DNA of 64,000 nucleotides from Wocania arenilitoris (GCF_021728535.1 NZ_JAKKDU010000005.1:176607-240606), one strand, 5' to 3'. Shown: positions 38,370 through 48,218, numbered from the stretch's first letter. The notes: generated by a model not told the origin, from the letters alone. Program-made: numbers and translations.

Positions 38370-38765
38370 TTAATTATTAAAAATTAATTGCACTTTTGGT
38401 GGGCGATAGTGAGATTTAAAACCTAAAAAAGCGTATAGGTTTTTGTATGCTACAGAAACTTTATTAGAACATTTTATTGAATGTAAATTATAAGCATTAG
38501 GTTCTTGTGTAAAGAATAAAATTTCTTTAAAATCTAATATTTGTGTAGGGTGGTTGTTATCATTATTAGTATTTGATTCAGTAACTTTTTTTAAATGGCA
38601 GTTGCCGTTACATTGTAGTTCTGGTTTGTCTTTGTTTATACATAGTTTTTCAATAAATCCAATAGGGTCTAGCTCGTAATATGCATAGGTAATAGATATT
38701 CTTAAACTATTAAACATAATAAGAATACTTAAGGTAAAAGATACTAATAATGAGGCAGTCTTCAT
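38370..38765 (-). CDS. Small exported protein with CNGNC motif, unknown function
   Basis: A 131-residue protein with an N-terminal hydrophobic segment (~5-25) and a Cys-rich patch, LCINKDKPELQCNGNCHLKK at about 42-61. The C-x-x-x-C-H cluster looks like a metal-binding or redox site. I do not recognise a characterised family, although similar short Bacteroidota proteins carry the same CNGxC pattern. It lies between the copper receptor and the SafE-like gene on the same strand, so a role in copper handling in the periplasm is plausible inference. Confidence 0.6.
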   Translation of the reverse strand: MKTASLLVSFTLSILIMFNSLRISITYAYYELDPIGFIEKLCINKDKPELQCNGNCHLKKVTESNTNNDNNHPTQILDFKEILFFTQEPNAYNLHSIKCSNKVSVAYKNLYAFLGFKSHYRPPKVQLIFNN

Positions 38766-38826
38766 TAGTTAGTGCATAGTATTATTATTGGTTGAAAATG
38801 TATTGTAAATCATGTTTAAAAGTCTT

Positions 38827-39528
38827 TTAATGACATTCTATAGAGCTAGAAGCTGTTTCTGTAATTGGAGCAGGAGATAGGTACGGAATACCCAAGCCTA
38901 AACCTCTTATAATAAATAATAAACCAATTAAGATGACAAAAATAGGTATAGTTTTTAATATGCGTTGCTTAATTTTTGCATTTAAAAAATGGCCTAAATA
39001 AATAGCGGAAGTCATAAGTGGAATAGTACCTAAACCAAACACGATCATGTATAAACTACTTTTTAAAGTTACACCTGTTGTTATAGATGCAAAGACAGCC
39101 ATATAAACTAACCCGCAAGGTAAAAAACCATTTAAAAAACCTATGGTTAAAAAGGTGTCTGCAGTTTTCTTTTTTAAGGTTTTGCCTAAAACAGATTTTA
39201 CTTTAGATATTATTTTATATATAGGTTTGGAAAAGTTATGCTTATTAATGGTTTGAGCAGGAATTAACACAACTACAATCATAATAATACCAATAAGAAT
39301 TGATAGTTGTTGTTGCAAACCAAAGATATAGAGACTTTTTCCAACTAAACCAAAAATTAATCCAATTAAGCTGTACGCCAATAGTCTACCAAAATGATAG
39401 GTAGAAATTTGTATTATTTTTTTTGTAGAATTACTTCGGTCTACGGGTAGCATAAACGCAATAGGACCACACATGCCAACGCAATGGAAGCTTCCTAAAA
39501 GACCCAATATAAATGCAGACCAAAGCAT
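38827..39528 (-). CDS. SafE/DsbD-like membrane protein of the cbb3 cluster
   Basis: A 233-residue inner-membrane protein with six likely helices, from the sulfite-exporter TauE/SafE and DsbD-type group. The first helix has LGSFHCVGMCGP and a later helix has NGFLPCGLVYM, giving conserved Cys pairs that could bind metal or pass electrons. Genes of this type often follow ccoGH in Bacteroidota, and a role in copper delivery to or maturation of the oxidase is inferred from that. It starts 12 bp after ccoH. Confidence 0.75.
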   Translation of the reverse strand: MLWSAFILGLLGSFHCVGMCGPIAFMLPVDRSNSTKKIIQISTYHFGRLLAYSLIGLIFGLVGKSLYIFGLQQQLSILIGIIMIVVVLIPAQTINKHNFSKPIYKIISKVKSVLGKTLKKKTADTFLTIGFLNGFLPCGLVYMAVFASITTGVTLKSSLYMIVFGLGTIPLMTSAIYLGHFLNAKIKQRILKTIPIFVILIGLLFIIRGLGLGIPYLSPAPITETASSSIECH

Positions 39529-39540
39529 AGATTTTAAAAT

Positions 39541-39987
39541 TTAATATACAATCTCTTTTTTGTAGAGATATGATTTTCCGCTATATTGCCAATCTATTAT
39601 AATGTTCCAACGACCATCTAACAAACGTTTGTCAGGTATGAGCAAATTATGGTTTGACAGTGAAATAGTAGCATCAAAGTCAAATTGTTTATTAGATGGT
39701 CTGTATAGGAACACTTTTCCTGTTATATTTTCAGCTTTTAATGTTTTTGGAAATGTTAAAACAATACCTTCACTAGTTTTTTTCCAATCAATATTAGTTG
39801 TTAATGCTTTCGAATTTTTTTGTTTTTCAATATCATTTTGAAATTCTAATTCTTGCTTGTAGTAATCTTCAGTAACTAAATCGTGGTCGTATTGATCATT
39901 AGTATGCATAGTAATAATAAAGTACATGATAAAGCTAATAAAGCCTATAAAAGCTAATACAATTCCTGTTCCCCAATTAAATTTCAT
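39541..39987 (-). CDS. ccoH: CcoH/FixH-family assembly protein
   Basis: A 148-residue protein with one N-terminal membrane helix (~8-28) and a periplasmic domain. The segment LVTEDYYKQELEFQNDI is the recognisable FixH part. FixH/CcoH supports cbb3 oxidase assembly and stability. It is in the cco gene row between ccoG and the SafE-like gene, separated from ccoG by 26 bp. Confidence 0.85.
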   Translation of the reverse strand: MKFNWGTGIVLAFIGFISFIMYFIITMHTNDQYDHDLVTEDYYKQELEFQNDIEKQKNSKALTTNIDWKKTSEGIVLTFPKTLKAENITGKVFLYRPSNKQFDFDATISLSNHNLLIPDKRLLDGRWNIIIDWQYSGKSYLYKKEIVY

Positions 39988-40013
39988 AATTCTTTATTTT
40001 AAAAAATAATCAA

Positions 40014-41438
40014 TTAGTTATAACTTCGTGGTGCTAAAAAGCTAACTGTAGTTGTTTCTATTAGTATATCTCCGCTGTAAATATCAATTGTTAACTTGTT
40101 TTTGTCGCCTTTTAAGTCGTTTTTATCAACCTCAATAAACAGTGTACCTTCTGCTAAGCCTTCTTTAGGTACCATAATATTGTTATCTGCCGATACTAAT
40201 TTAATTTCACCTTTATACTTTCTAAGTTTAAAGTTTATATTATCAATTGTTTTAGATGTTTTATTTACTAGTTTATAAGTAAAAACATTACTAATAATAG
40301 TGCCTTCTTTATGTTCGTATAATTGCCCTGGTAAACGTAATATTCTAGCTTCAACATCGTTTCGTAGCATAAGCATACCTATTAAAAGACCTGTTAAAAT
40401 AGTTAGTACAGCTATATAGCCTTTCATTCTAGCGGTAAGCTTGAATTTTTCTTTTTTCTCTATTTCGTTTTCACTGGCATATCTAATTAAACCTTTTGGC
40501 AGATTTATGCTTTCCATAATATGGTCGCACTCGTCAATACAAGCTGTACAGTTTACACATTCTAACTGCGTACCATTTCTAATATCTATATTTGTTGGAC
40601 AAACATGTACACATTGTAAACAATCTATGCAATCTCCATGACCAAGAGTTTTTCGGTCTTCATTTTTTCTAAACTTTTTTCTACCGTTTTTGCCTTCACC
40701 ACGTTTATGGTCGTAGGCTACAACTATTGATTTGTTATCAAGTAAAACGCCTTGTAATCTCCCATAGGGGCAAGCAATAATACACACTTGCTCTCTAAAC
40801 CAAGCAAATACAAAATAGAAAACAGCTGTAAAAATAATAAGAGGAAACAGTGTTCCTAAATGCTCGAAAGGACCATCGGTAATATATTTTAAAAGTTTAT
40901 CGCTTCCTATTAAGTAGGCCAAAAATATATTAGCAATTAAAAACGAAATGACTAAAAATATAAACCATTTTAAAACCCGTTTTCTTATTTTTTCGGCATT
41001 CCATTTTTGTCTGTCTAGTTTTCGTTGTTTGTTACGGTCTCCATCAATCCAATATTCAATACGTCTGAAAACCATTTCCATAAAAATGGTTTGCGGACAA
41101 ATCCAACCACAAAAAATACGACCAAATCCTACTGTAAAAAGGGCAATAAAAACAACACCAATAAGCATTGAAATAACAAATAAATGGAAGTCTTGTGGCC
41201 AAAACGGAAAACCAAAAATATTATAGCGACGCTCTAAAACATTGAACATTAAGAACTGGTTGCTATTAATTTTTATAAAAGGAGCTGCAAATAAAAAAGC
41301 CAATAAAAAATAGCTAACTATTTTTCGCTTTTGGTAAAATTTACCACTTGGTTTTTTTGGATAAACCCAAGCACGTTTGCCTTCCTCATTAATGGTGCCA
41401 ATAGAGTCTCTAAATGATTCATTTTTTGGAGCTTCCAA
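40014..41438 (-). CDS. ccoG: Cytochrome c oxidase accessory protein CcoG
   Basis: A 474-residue membrane ferredoxin with about five helices. Cys clusters are CGWICPQT near residue 104, IIACPYG, and two iron-sulfur motifs, CIDCLQCVHVCP and CVNCTACIDEC. A C-terminal periplasmic Ig-like domain (~390-474) ends the protein. CcoG is reported to reduce Cu(II) for cbb3 oxidase assembly, which matches the copper genes around it. It follows ccoP by 47 bp. Confidence 0.92.
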   Translation of the reverse strand: MEAPKNESFRDSIGTINEEGKRAWVYPKKPSGKFYQKRKIVSYFLLAFLFAAPFIKINSNQFLMFNVLERRYNIFGFPFWPQDFHLFVISMLIGVVFIALFTVGFGRIFCGWICPQTIFMEMVFRRIEYWIDGDRNKQRKLDRQKWNAEKIRKRVLKWFIFLVISFLIANIFLAYLIGSDKLLKYITDGPFEHLGTLFPLIIFTAVFYFVFAWFREQVCIIACPYGRLQGVLLDNKSIVVAYDHKRGEGKNGRKKFRKNEDRKTLGHGDCIDCLQCVHVCPTNIDIRNGTQLECVNCTACIDECDHIMESINLPKGLIRYASENEIEKKEKFKLTARMKGYIAVLTILTGLLIGMLMLRNDVEARILRLPGQLYEHKEGTIISNVFTYKLVNKTSKTIDNINFKLRKYKGEIKLVSADNNIMVPKEGLAEGTLFIEVDKNDLKGDKNKLTIDIYSGDILIETTTVSFLAPRSYN

Positions 41439-41485
41439 ATGATGTTTATTTTTTTATTTAAAAAACCAATCGAACTAACAATAGT

Positions 41486-42421
41486 TTATTCTACTTGTGT
41501 TGAATCTATTACTATTTCTTCTATTTCAGAGGTAGTTGCTTCAGTATTTGGATCTACCCAAATTTCACCTTCTGCTGCCTTAGGTTCTGCTGGTGTTGTG
41601 CCTTGAAACTGTAAAACATAACTAGAAACTTGAGCAATTTCTAATGGTTTTAAACTTTGTTTCCAAGCTATCATACCTTTACCATCTCTACCACCTTCAG
41701 ATACCGTTTTAAATACGTTTTTAATACCTCCGCCTAATATCCAATATTCATCCGCTAGGTTAGGACCAATACCACCGCCACCATCAGATTTATGACAAGC
41801 AACACAGTTAGTTTCAAAAATTTTCTGCCCAGCTTTTAAATCGGATGCATCAGTTAACAACTCAACGGTATTAATATCTACCAAGTTTTTGGCGGTTTTT
41901 TTATAGGCTTCAATATCTAATTTGGCTTGCGCTATTTTAGCTTCTAGTTCTTGATATTGATTTTCACCATTAAATACGTGGAACCTCAATAAATAAACAG
42001 CAGCAAAAATAATAGTTGCATAAAAACCCCAAAGCCACCACGGTGGAAGGTTGTTGTCTAATTCTTTTATACCATCGTAATTGTGGTCTAAAATAATTTC
42101 GTGTTCTTCTTGAATTGGTTTTTGCCCAAGTAATTTTTTATAAGTGTTTTTTAGCCACTTAAATTCTGGTGCTTTGCTGCGTTGTGCATCATATCTTGCT
42201 TTACCTTCTTCATCTAAACTTTGGTACAAAATATTATCAACAGAAGCCACAATAGCTTCAATAGCTATTAAAATTATTAGTACTAATAATAAAAATAGTA
42301 ATACTATAGGTTGTTCTATAAACGCTGGCTTTTCACCAGAATCTATAAAGTATTCTACTATTGCGAATATGATAAAGAATACAACCGGTACTCTTACCCA
42401 AGATGGAATTAAATGTCTCAT
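41486..42421 (-). CDS. ccoP: cbb3 oxidase subunit CcoP with a single haem c
   Basis: A 311-residue subunit with N-terminal membrane helices (two within ~1-62, one near 140-157, WWLWGFYATIIFAAVYLL) and a C-terminal cytochrome c domain. Only one CxxCH motif is present (NCVACHKSD, near residue 203), followed by WILGGGIKNV and a Met ligand in KGMIAW. Typical proteobacterial CcoP has two haem c sites. The start overlaps ccoQ by four bases (ATGA type). Confidence 0.88.
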   Translation of the reverse strand: MRHLIPSWVRVPVVFFIIFAIVEYFIDSGEKPAFIEQPIVLLFLLLVLIILIAIEAIVASVDNILYQSLDEEGKARYDAQRSKAPEFKWLKNTYKKLLGQKPIQEEHEIILDHNYDGIKELDNNLPPWWLWGFYATIIFAAVYLLRFHVFNGENQYQELEAKIAQAKLDIEAYKKTAKNLVDINTVELLTDASDLKAGQKIFETNCVACHKSDGGGGIGPNLADEYWILGGGIKNVFKTVSEGGRDGKGMIAWKQSLKPLEIAQVSSYVLQFQGTTPAEPKAAEGEIWVDPNTEATTSEIEEIVIDSTQVE

Positions 42422-42603
42422 AGTTCTGTTTGATTTTGGTTGTCTAATGGTAAGTTGCTTACCCTATTTATATAGTCTTTTTTAGCAGTGAAAACCCACC
42501 AAAATAAAACTACAAAAAAGATGAAAAATATAAGTAAGGAAATAATAGGGTATATCTCAATACCGGTAATGCTTTCCATATGGTTTTTTACAAATTTTAG
42601 CAT
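42418..42603 (-). CDS. ccoQ: CcoQ-like small subunit
   Basis: A 61-residue single-helix protein (IIPIISLLIFFIFFVVLFWW-like stretch at ~17-38) with a short charged C-terminus, as for CcoQ. It overlaps ccoP and is 5 bp from ccoNO. The assignment is by size, topology and position. Confidence 0.8.
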   Translation of the reverse strand: MLKFVKNHMESITGIEIYPIISLLIFFIFFVVLFWWVFTAKKDYINRVSNLPLDNQNQTEL

Positions 42604-42608
42604 AGTAT

Positions 42609-44783
42609 TTAGTTTTGAGCGGTTTCTACTTTAATATCGGTTCCTAAGCGTTGTAAATAAGCTATTAATGCTACTATTTCGCGATTACGCATTTCTACAA
42701 AATCTTCACCGCTAGATGTTTTATCTGCTTCGTAAGTTTCGGCAAAATCTGGATCGGTATACAGGTTTTTCTCAATTTGAGTACCTTGATCTAACATGGC
42801 TTGTTGAGCGTTTGCAATATCTTCATCTGTATAAGGAACACCTAAAGAAACCATAGTTTTCATTTTGGCTTCGGTTTGCGATTTGTCAAGTTTGTTTTTA
42901 ACCAACCACTGATAAGCTGGCATTATTGAACCCGAAGAAGTACTCTGTGGGTCGTACATATGGTTTAGATGCCAATTATCAGAATATTTACCACCTACAC
43001 GATGTAAATCTGGACCTGTACGTTTGCTACCCCAAAGGAAAGGATGATCGTACACAAATTCTCCTGCTTTTGAATACTCACCGTAGCGCTCTACTTCACT
43101 TCTAAAAGGGCGAATCATTTGCGAGTGGCAACCCACACAACCTTCTCGTATATAAATATCTCTACCCTCTAATTCTAAAGGTGTATAGGGTTTTACACTA
43201 CTAATAGTTGGGATGTTAGATTTAACCATAATAGTTGGTACAATTTGAATGATACCACCAATTAAAATAGCAACTGTAGCTAATAATGTTAATTGTACAG
43301 GTCGTCTTTCTAACCAAGTGTGCCAACCTTCTCCAGCTACACGACGTTTTGATACGTTTTGTAATGCAGGAGCTTCGGCTAACTCATCGCTAACTTTACT
43401 ACCATTTTTAATAGTAATAATAATATTATAAACTAAGATTAGCATACCTACTATGTATAGTGTGCCACCAATAGCACGCATCCAATACATTGGAATAATT
43501 TCAGAAACTGTTTCTAAAAAGTTGCCGTATACTAAAGTACCATCAGGGTTAAACTGTTTCCACATACTGGCTTGAGTAAATCCAGCAACATACATTGGCA
43601 ATGCATAAACGATAATGCCTAATGTGCCTAACCAAAAATGTAAATTAGCTAATCCAAGCGAGTATAATTTAGTTTTAAATAATCTTGGGATTAGGTAATA
43701 AATAATACCAAAAGCCATAAAACCATTCCATGCTAAAGCACCAACGTGAACGTGAGCAATAATCCAATCTGTAAAGTGACCAATGGCATTTACGTTTTTA
43801 AGTGAAAGCATAGGGCCTTCAAAAGTTGCCATACCATAACCCGTAATAGCTACTACCATAAATTTTAAAACGGGGTCTGTACGTACTTTATCCCAAGCAC
43901 CACGAAGCGTTAATAATCCGTTTATCATACCACCCCAAGAAGGCATCAGTAACATGACTGAAAAGGCAACACCTAAGTTTTGAGCCCATTCTGGTAAGGC
44001 TGTATATAAAAGGTGATGAGGTCCTGCCCAAATGTATATAAATATTAATGACCAGAAATGCACAATAGATAACCTATATGAATACACAGGTCTGTTTGCT
44101 GCTTTGGGCACAAAATAGTACATCAATCCTAAAAAAGGTGTGGTTAAAAAGAATGCAACCGCATTATGTCCGTACCACCATTGTACTAAGGCATCTTGTA
44201 CTCCAGCGTAAACCGAGTAGCTTTTCATAGCACTAACAGGAAGCTCTAAACTGTTAAAAATATGAAGTACAGCAACCGTTACAAATGTGGCTAAGTAAAA
44301 CCAAACAGCTACATATAAATGGCGTTGGCGTCGTTTTAAAATAGTCCAAATCATATTTACACCAAAAACTACCCAAATAAGGGCAATAGCAATATCTATT
44401 GGCCATTCTAATTCGGCATATTCTTTAGATGTTGTGTATCCTAATGGAAGTGAAATTGCGGCTGCTACAATAATAAGTTGCCAACCCCAGAAATTAATTT
44501 TACTTAAAAGATCACTTGCCATACGCGCTTTTAATAAACGCTGAAGCGAGTAGTAAACACCTGCAAACATAGCGTTACCTACAAAGGCAAAAATTACAGC
44601 GTTGGTGTGTAATGGTCTTAAACGACCAAAACTAAGCCATGAAATGCCATCGGTAAGATTTGGGAATAGAAACATAAAGGCAAGTATTAAACCTACTAGC
44701 ATTCCTACAACCCCAAAAACTATTGTGGCATAGAGGAAATTTTTAACGATTTTGTTATCGTAATGAAACTGTTGTACTTCCAT
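42609..44783 (-). CDS. ccoNO: cbb3 oxidase CcoN-CcoO fusion
   Basis: A 724-residue fusion of the catalytic and mono-haem subunits. Residues ~1-470 are CcoN with haem/copper His ligands in [27 protein letters not shown] and HVHVGALAW. Residues ~500-724 are CcoO with one haem c motif, GCVGCHSQM near 545, and [10 protein letters not shown] carrying the Met ligand. The enzyme reduces oxygen with high affinity under microaerobic conditions. The fused form is the usual one in Bacteroidota. It is 5 bp after ccoS. Confidence 0.95.
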   Translation of the reverse strand: MEVQQFHYDNKIVKNFLYATIVFGVVGMLVGLILAFMFLFPNLTDGISWLSFGRLRPLHTNAVIFAFVGNAMFAGVYYSLQRLLKARMASDLLSKINFWGWQLIIVAAAISLPLGYTTSKEYAELEWPIDIAIALIWVVFGVNMIWTILKRRQRHLYVAVWFYLATFVTVAVLHIFNSLELPVSAMKSYSVYAGVQDALVQWWYGHNAVAFFLTTPFLGLMYYFVPKAANRPVYSYRLSIVHFWSLIFIYIWAGPHHLLYTALPEWAQNLGVAFSVMLLMPSWGGMINGLLTLRGAWDKVRTDPVLKFMVVAITGYGMATFEGPMLSLKNVNAIGHFTDWIIAHVHVGALAWNGFMAFGIIYYLIPRLFKTKLYSLGLANLHFWLGTLGIIVYALPMYVAGFTQASMWKQFNPDGTLVYGNFLETVSEIIPMYWMRAIGGTLYIVGMLILVYNIIITIKNGSKVSDELAEAPALQNVSKRRVAGEGWHTWLERRPVQLTLLATVAILIGGIIQIVPTIMVKSNIPTISSVKPYTPLELEGRDIYIREGCVGCHSQMIRPFRSEVERYGEYSKAGEFVYDHPFLWGSKRTGPDLHRVGGKYSDNWHLNHMYDPQSTSSGSIMPAYQWLVKNKLDKSQTEAKMKTMVSLGVPYTDEDIANAQQAMLDQGTQIEKNLYTDPDFAETYEADKTSSGEDFVEMRNREIVALIAYLQRLGTDIKVETAQN

Positions 44784-44788
44784 AATAA

Positions 44789-44977
44789 TTAATTAGTCTT
44801 TTTGGTTTTTATAGATGGTTTTAATTGTTCTTTAACAAGTTCGTCTTCAAAAAGCATACGAACGGAAGGTGTGTAACTATCATCAAACTGTCCTTTTTTT
44901 ACGGCATAAATAAATGCAATAAAAAAGCCAATAGCCACAATAATGCTGATACTTAGTAAAATATATATAACACTCAT
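44789..44977 (-). CDS. ccoS: cbb3 oxidase assembly protein CcoS
   Basis: A 62-residue membrane protein with one helix (~3-25), then [19 protein letters not shown]. The FDD-x-x-(x)-P-x-x-R-(M/I)L pattern is the CcoS signature. CcoS is needed for cofactor loading of the oxidase. It is the first gene of the cco operon, downstream of an Fnr-type box. Confidence 0.9.
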   Translation of the reverse strand: MSVIYILLSISIIVAIGFFIAFIYAVKKGQFDDSYTPSVRMLFEDELVKEQLKPSIKTKKTN

Positions 44978-45027
44978 GCCTATTTAAAGTTAGGTTGCAA
45001 AAATACTTTTATACATGTTTTGAAAAC

Positions 45028-45041
45028 ATGATTTTTGTCAT
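45028..45041 (-). promoter_or_regulatory. Fnr/Crp-type box upstream of ccoS operon
   Basis: ATGA-TTTTTG-TCAT, within a longer inverted repeat with 8-bp arms AAACATGA/TCATGTTT (45024-45045). On the minus strand the -7 element TATTTTTG is at 44998-45005. The centre distance is again 33 bp. Confidence 0.75.
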
Positions 45042-45057
45042 GTTTAGTTATTTGTAA

Positions 45058-47433
45058 TCATTCTAATTTTTTGCCTAAAATATTTGTTGTAATGGTTGTA
45101 AATACCACAATGCTAATAGAACTTAAAGGCATTAAAATAGCAGCTACAACTGGTGCCAATTGCCCTGTGACTGCAAAGTAAAGCCCTATAATGTTATAAA
45201 TAAACGACAAAAGAAAACACCATTTAATAATCTTTATGGCCGATTTTGAAATTTTTATATAATTAAATAATTGATTGAATTTTGAAGCATCCAAAATAGC
45301 ATCACAAGCTGGTGAAAAAACATTGACGTTTTCTGAAATAGCAATGCCCACATTACTTTGTGCCAGTGCGCCCGCATCGTTTAATCCATCTCCAACCATT
45401 AATACTTTAGCACCTTCGCTTTGGTGATATCTTATATACTCCAGTTTATCTTCTGGTTTCTGGTTAAACAACAACTTGGTTTTAGTTGGTAACAATTTGG
45501 TTAAATTGTCTTTTTCACCCGCATTGTCACCAGAAAGAATTACTAAGTCATATTCTTTTTTTAATGCATTAAATAATTGTGATAAACCTTTCCTGTAAGC
45601 GTTGTAAAACGTAAATTTACCTTTGTATGTATTGTTAGTGCTAACGTGCACTGTGGTGTTTAATGTTGCCACATCTGATGAGTGTCCAACAAAAGGCGCA
45701 GAACCTATTTTTATATATTCTTGTTTGTATTTGGCTTCAATACCTTTACCAAAATGCTCTTTAAAAGTATCTAATGAAACAATATTGTGCTCGTCTAAAA
45801 GGCTGTACAACGATCTACTTAAAGGATGATTAGAGCCTCGCAAAGTGCTTTTTAAAAGTGCTTCTTCAGAAGCCGAAAGTGTTGCCCCTTCATAATTAAT
45901 AGTGGTTTCTTTATTTGCTGTTATCGTACCAGTTTTGTCAAAAATTATGGTGTTTATTTTCGCTAATTGTTCAATTACACTTGCATTTTTTAAATAGAAT
46001 TTTTTCTTACCTAAAATTCGTAAAATATTGCCGAAAGTAAAAGGGGCAGAAAGCGCAATAGCACAAGGACAAGCAATAATTAAAACCGATGTAAAAACAT
46101 TTAATACTTTACTAGAATCTAAAATTACCCAATACGAAGAGGCAATTAAAGCAATTAATAATATAGTAATTGTAAAGCGTTTACTTATACTATTTGTAAT
46201 GTTTGTAAACGCCAATGTTTTATCTGTTTTAAAGACATCGTTACTCCAAAGTTGTGTGAGGTAACTTTGCTCAACAGATTTTAAAACATCAACTTCAATA
46301 GTTCCATTTAGTTGTTTGCCTCCTGCAAAAAGTTTATCTCCAGATTGTTTAGAAACGGTTTTTGATTCGCCAGTAACAAAACTATAATCTATTCGAGCGT
46401 TACCTTTTATTAAAATACAATCTACAGGGATTAATTCTTCATTTCTTATAAGTAATCGGTCGCCTTTTTTAATGTCATAAACTTGTATGGATTCTTCTTT
46501 TTCTTTGGAAGTGATTTTAGTAATTCCAATTGGGAAATACGATTTGTAATCACGTTCAAAAGATAAGAAAGTGTAAGTTTTTTGTTGAAAAAATTTTCCT
46601 AAAAGTAAAAAGAAAATAAGACCAGTTAAGCTATCAAAAAAACCAGTACCGATATCTAAAATAATTTCAAAAGTACTTCTTAAAAATAATACTAAAACCC
46701 CAAGAACAATAGGTACATCAATATTTAAAATTTTAGAGCGAAGCCCTTTGTATGCCGAAATAAAATAATCTTGAGCCGAATAAAAAACTACAGGAATTGA
46801 AAAGACAAACATGAGCCATCTAAAAACAGGTGCGTATTGCTCAATCCAAAAACCACTCACTTGAAAATACTCAGGAAACGATAAAAACATTATATTGCCA
46901 AAAGCAAAACCAGCAACACCAAGCTTGTAAATAAGCGATCGGTCAATTTGTTTTTTGCCAACGCTATAATCGTCTAAACTTATATAAGGTTCGTAACCAA
47001 TACTACTTAGTAAAGTTACAAGGTTTTTTAGTGAGTATTTTTCAGAATTATAAGTAACTCGAACTGATTTTTTTCCAAAATTGACAATAGAAGAGCTTAT
47101 TGAAGGGTTTAATTTATTTAAATTTTCCAGAATCCAAATACATGAACTGCAATGAATATTGGGGATGTACAAATTAACAATTTGGGTGTTTTCATCATTA
47201 AATTCCAGTAATTGGTCAACAATTTTTAGGTTTTCTAAAAAGTTGTATTTGCCTTCAATATCTTTGGGAGTAGTCCCTGGAGCTTGTTGTAAATCGTAAT
47301 AACACGTTAAGTCATTAGCAGAAAAAATTTCGTAAACTGTTTTGCAGCCATTACAACAAAACGATTTATCATCAAATGTGATTTTTGTAGAAGTAGCATT
47401 TAAACCACAATGAAAACACGTGTTTTTACTCAT
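45058..47433 (-). CDS. ccoI: Copper-transporting P-type ATPase CcoI/FixI
   Basis: A 791-residue P1B-type ATPase. A Cys-rich N-terminus (CFHCGL, CCNGC at ~20-35) precedes a heavy-metal-associated domain with the motif HCSSC. The membrane CPC motif is in IIACPCAIALS near 455. The phosphorylation site DKTGTIT is near 499 and GDGLNDAG follows. It moves Cu(I) to the periplasmic side for insertion in the cbb3 oxidase. I use the ATG at 47433 rather than a TTG 15 bp upstream. It is divergent from the Fnr-like gene with a box between them. Confidence 0.9.
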   Translation of the reverse strand: MSKNTCFHCGLNATSTKITFDDKSFCCNGCKTVYEIFSANDLTCYYDLQQAPGTTPKDIEGKYNFLENLKIVDQLLEFNDENTQIVNLYIPNIHCSSCIWILENLNKLNPSISSSIVNFGKKSVRVTYNSEKYSLKNLVTLLSSIGYEPYISLDDYSVGKKQIDRSLIYKLGVAGFAFGNIMFLSFPEYFQVSGFWIEQYAPVFRWLMFVFSIPVVFYSAQDYFISAYKGLRSKILNIDVPIVLGVLVLFLRSTFEIILDIGTGFFDSLTGLIFFLLLGKFFQQKTYTFLSFERDYKSYFPIGITKITSKEKEESIQVYDIKKGDRLLIRNEELIPVDCILIKGNARIDYSFVTGESKTVSKQSGDKLFAGGKQLNGTIEVDVLKSVEQSYLTQLWSNDVFKTDKTLAFTNITNSISKRFTITILLIALIASSYWVILDSSKVLNVFTSVLIIACPCAIALSAPFTFGNILRILGKKKFYLKNASVIEQLAKINTIIFDKTGTITANKETTINYEGATLSASEEALLKSTLRGSNHPLSRSLYSLLDEHNIVSLDTFKEHFGKGIEAKYKQEYIKIGSAPFVGHSSDVATLNTTVHVSTNNTYKGKFTFYNAYRKGLSQLFNALKKEYDLVILSGDNAGEKDNLTKLLPTKTKLLFNQKPEDKLEYIRYHQSEGAKVLMVGDGLNDAGALAQSNVGIAISENVNVFSPACDAILDASKFNQLFNYIKISKSAIKIIKWCFLLSFIYNIIGLYFAVTGQLAPVVAAILMPLSSISIVVFTTITTNILGKKLE

Positions 47434-47490
47434 TATTAATTTACTCAATTACACCTATTGCAAAGGTTAAAAGTTAGTAAAATTTTTAAT

Positions 47491-47504
47491 ATGATATTTG
47501 TCAT
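47491..47504. promoter_or_regulatory. Fnr/Crp-type box between ccoI and its regulator
   Basis: ATGA-TATTTG-TCAT. On the minus strand AACCTTTG (47461-47468, near-consensus -7) is at 33 bp centre distance, so it can activate ccoI. On the plus strand a weaker -7-like TATTTTTA (47513-47520) is only 19 bp away, where bound regulator might repress its own gene. Confidence 0.7.
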
Positions 47505-47540
47505 GTTTTATTTATTTTTACCAAACATCAATTATTTAGT

Positions 47541-48218
47541 ATGGGTAAGTGCGAACAATGTATTATAAAGCAGTTTAATTCTCTTAAAGCATTGACTAAA
47601 GATGAGTTAATGCGTATTTCTGGTTGTAAAACTTCGATGACTATTAAAAAAGGCGATGTAATTTTTGAAGAAGGAGAAACTTTAAACGGAGTTTATTGTG
47701 TTAAAGATGGTATTTGTAAACTATCAAAGTTAAGTGCTAACGGTAAAGATCAAATAGTTAAAATGGTTGTTAAAGGACAATTGCTAGGTCAACGTTCGCT
47801 AATTTCTGATGAAAGTTCAAATTTGCAAGCAGTAGCTCTAAACGATATGGAAGTTTGTTTTATTCCTAAGAGTGAAATTATTGAAGATTTACAAAAAAAT
47901 TCAAAGTTTTCTTTTGAAGTTTTAAAAGAAATGGCTCATGATTTAAAAGAGGCTGATGACGTAATTGTTAATATGGCTCAAAAATCTGTTCGTCAACGTT
48001 TAGCAGAAGCTCTAGTTTATATTCATGATAGTTTTGGTACTAATCCTGATGGGACATTGAGTGTATTACTTTCTAGAGAAGATTTTGCTAATATAGTTGG
48101 AACTGCTACTGAATCTGCCATACGTGTATTATCTCAATTTAAAAGGGATGGTTTTATTGCTACAATTGGTAAACAAATAAAAATTGAAAATATAGAAGCA
48201 CTTAAACGTGTGGAATAA
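47541..48218 (+). CDS. Crp/Fnr-family transcriptional regulator
   Basis: A 225-residue regulator with a cyclic-nucleotide-binding-type sensor domain (~25-140, DVIFEEGETLNGVYCV) and a winged helix at the C-terminus (LSREDFANIVGTATESAIRVL). The recognition helix keeps Glu and Arg at the positions that read the GA of the half-site in Fnr and Crp, which agrees with the ATGA arms of the local boxes. An N-terminal CEQC (C4, C7), C29 and C106 could hold an iron-sulfur cluster. It likely senses oxygen, but this is inference. Confidence 0.88.
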   Translation: MGKCEQCIIKQFNSLKALTKDELMRISGCKTSMTIKKGDVIFEEGETLNGVYCVKDGICKLSKLSANGKDQIVKMVVKGQLLGQRSLISDESSNLQAVALNDMEVCFIPKSEIIEDLQKNSKFSFEVLKEMAHDLKEADDVIVNMAQKSVRQRLAEALVYIHDSFGTNPDGTLSVLLSREDFANIVGTATESAIRVLSQFKRDGFIATIGKQIKIENIEALKRVE

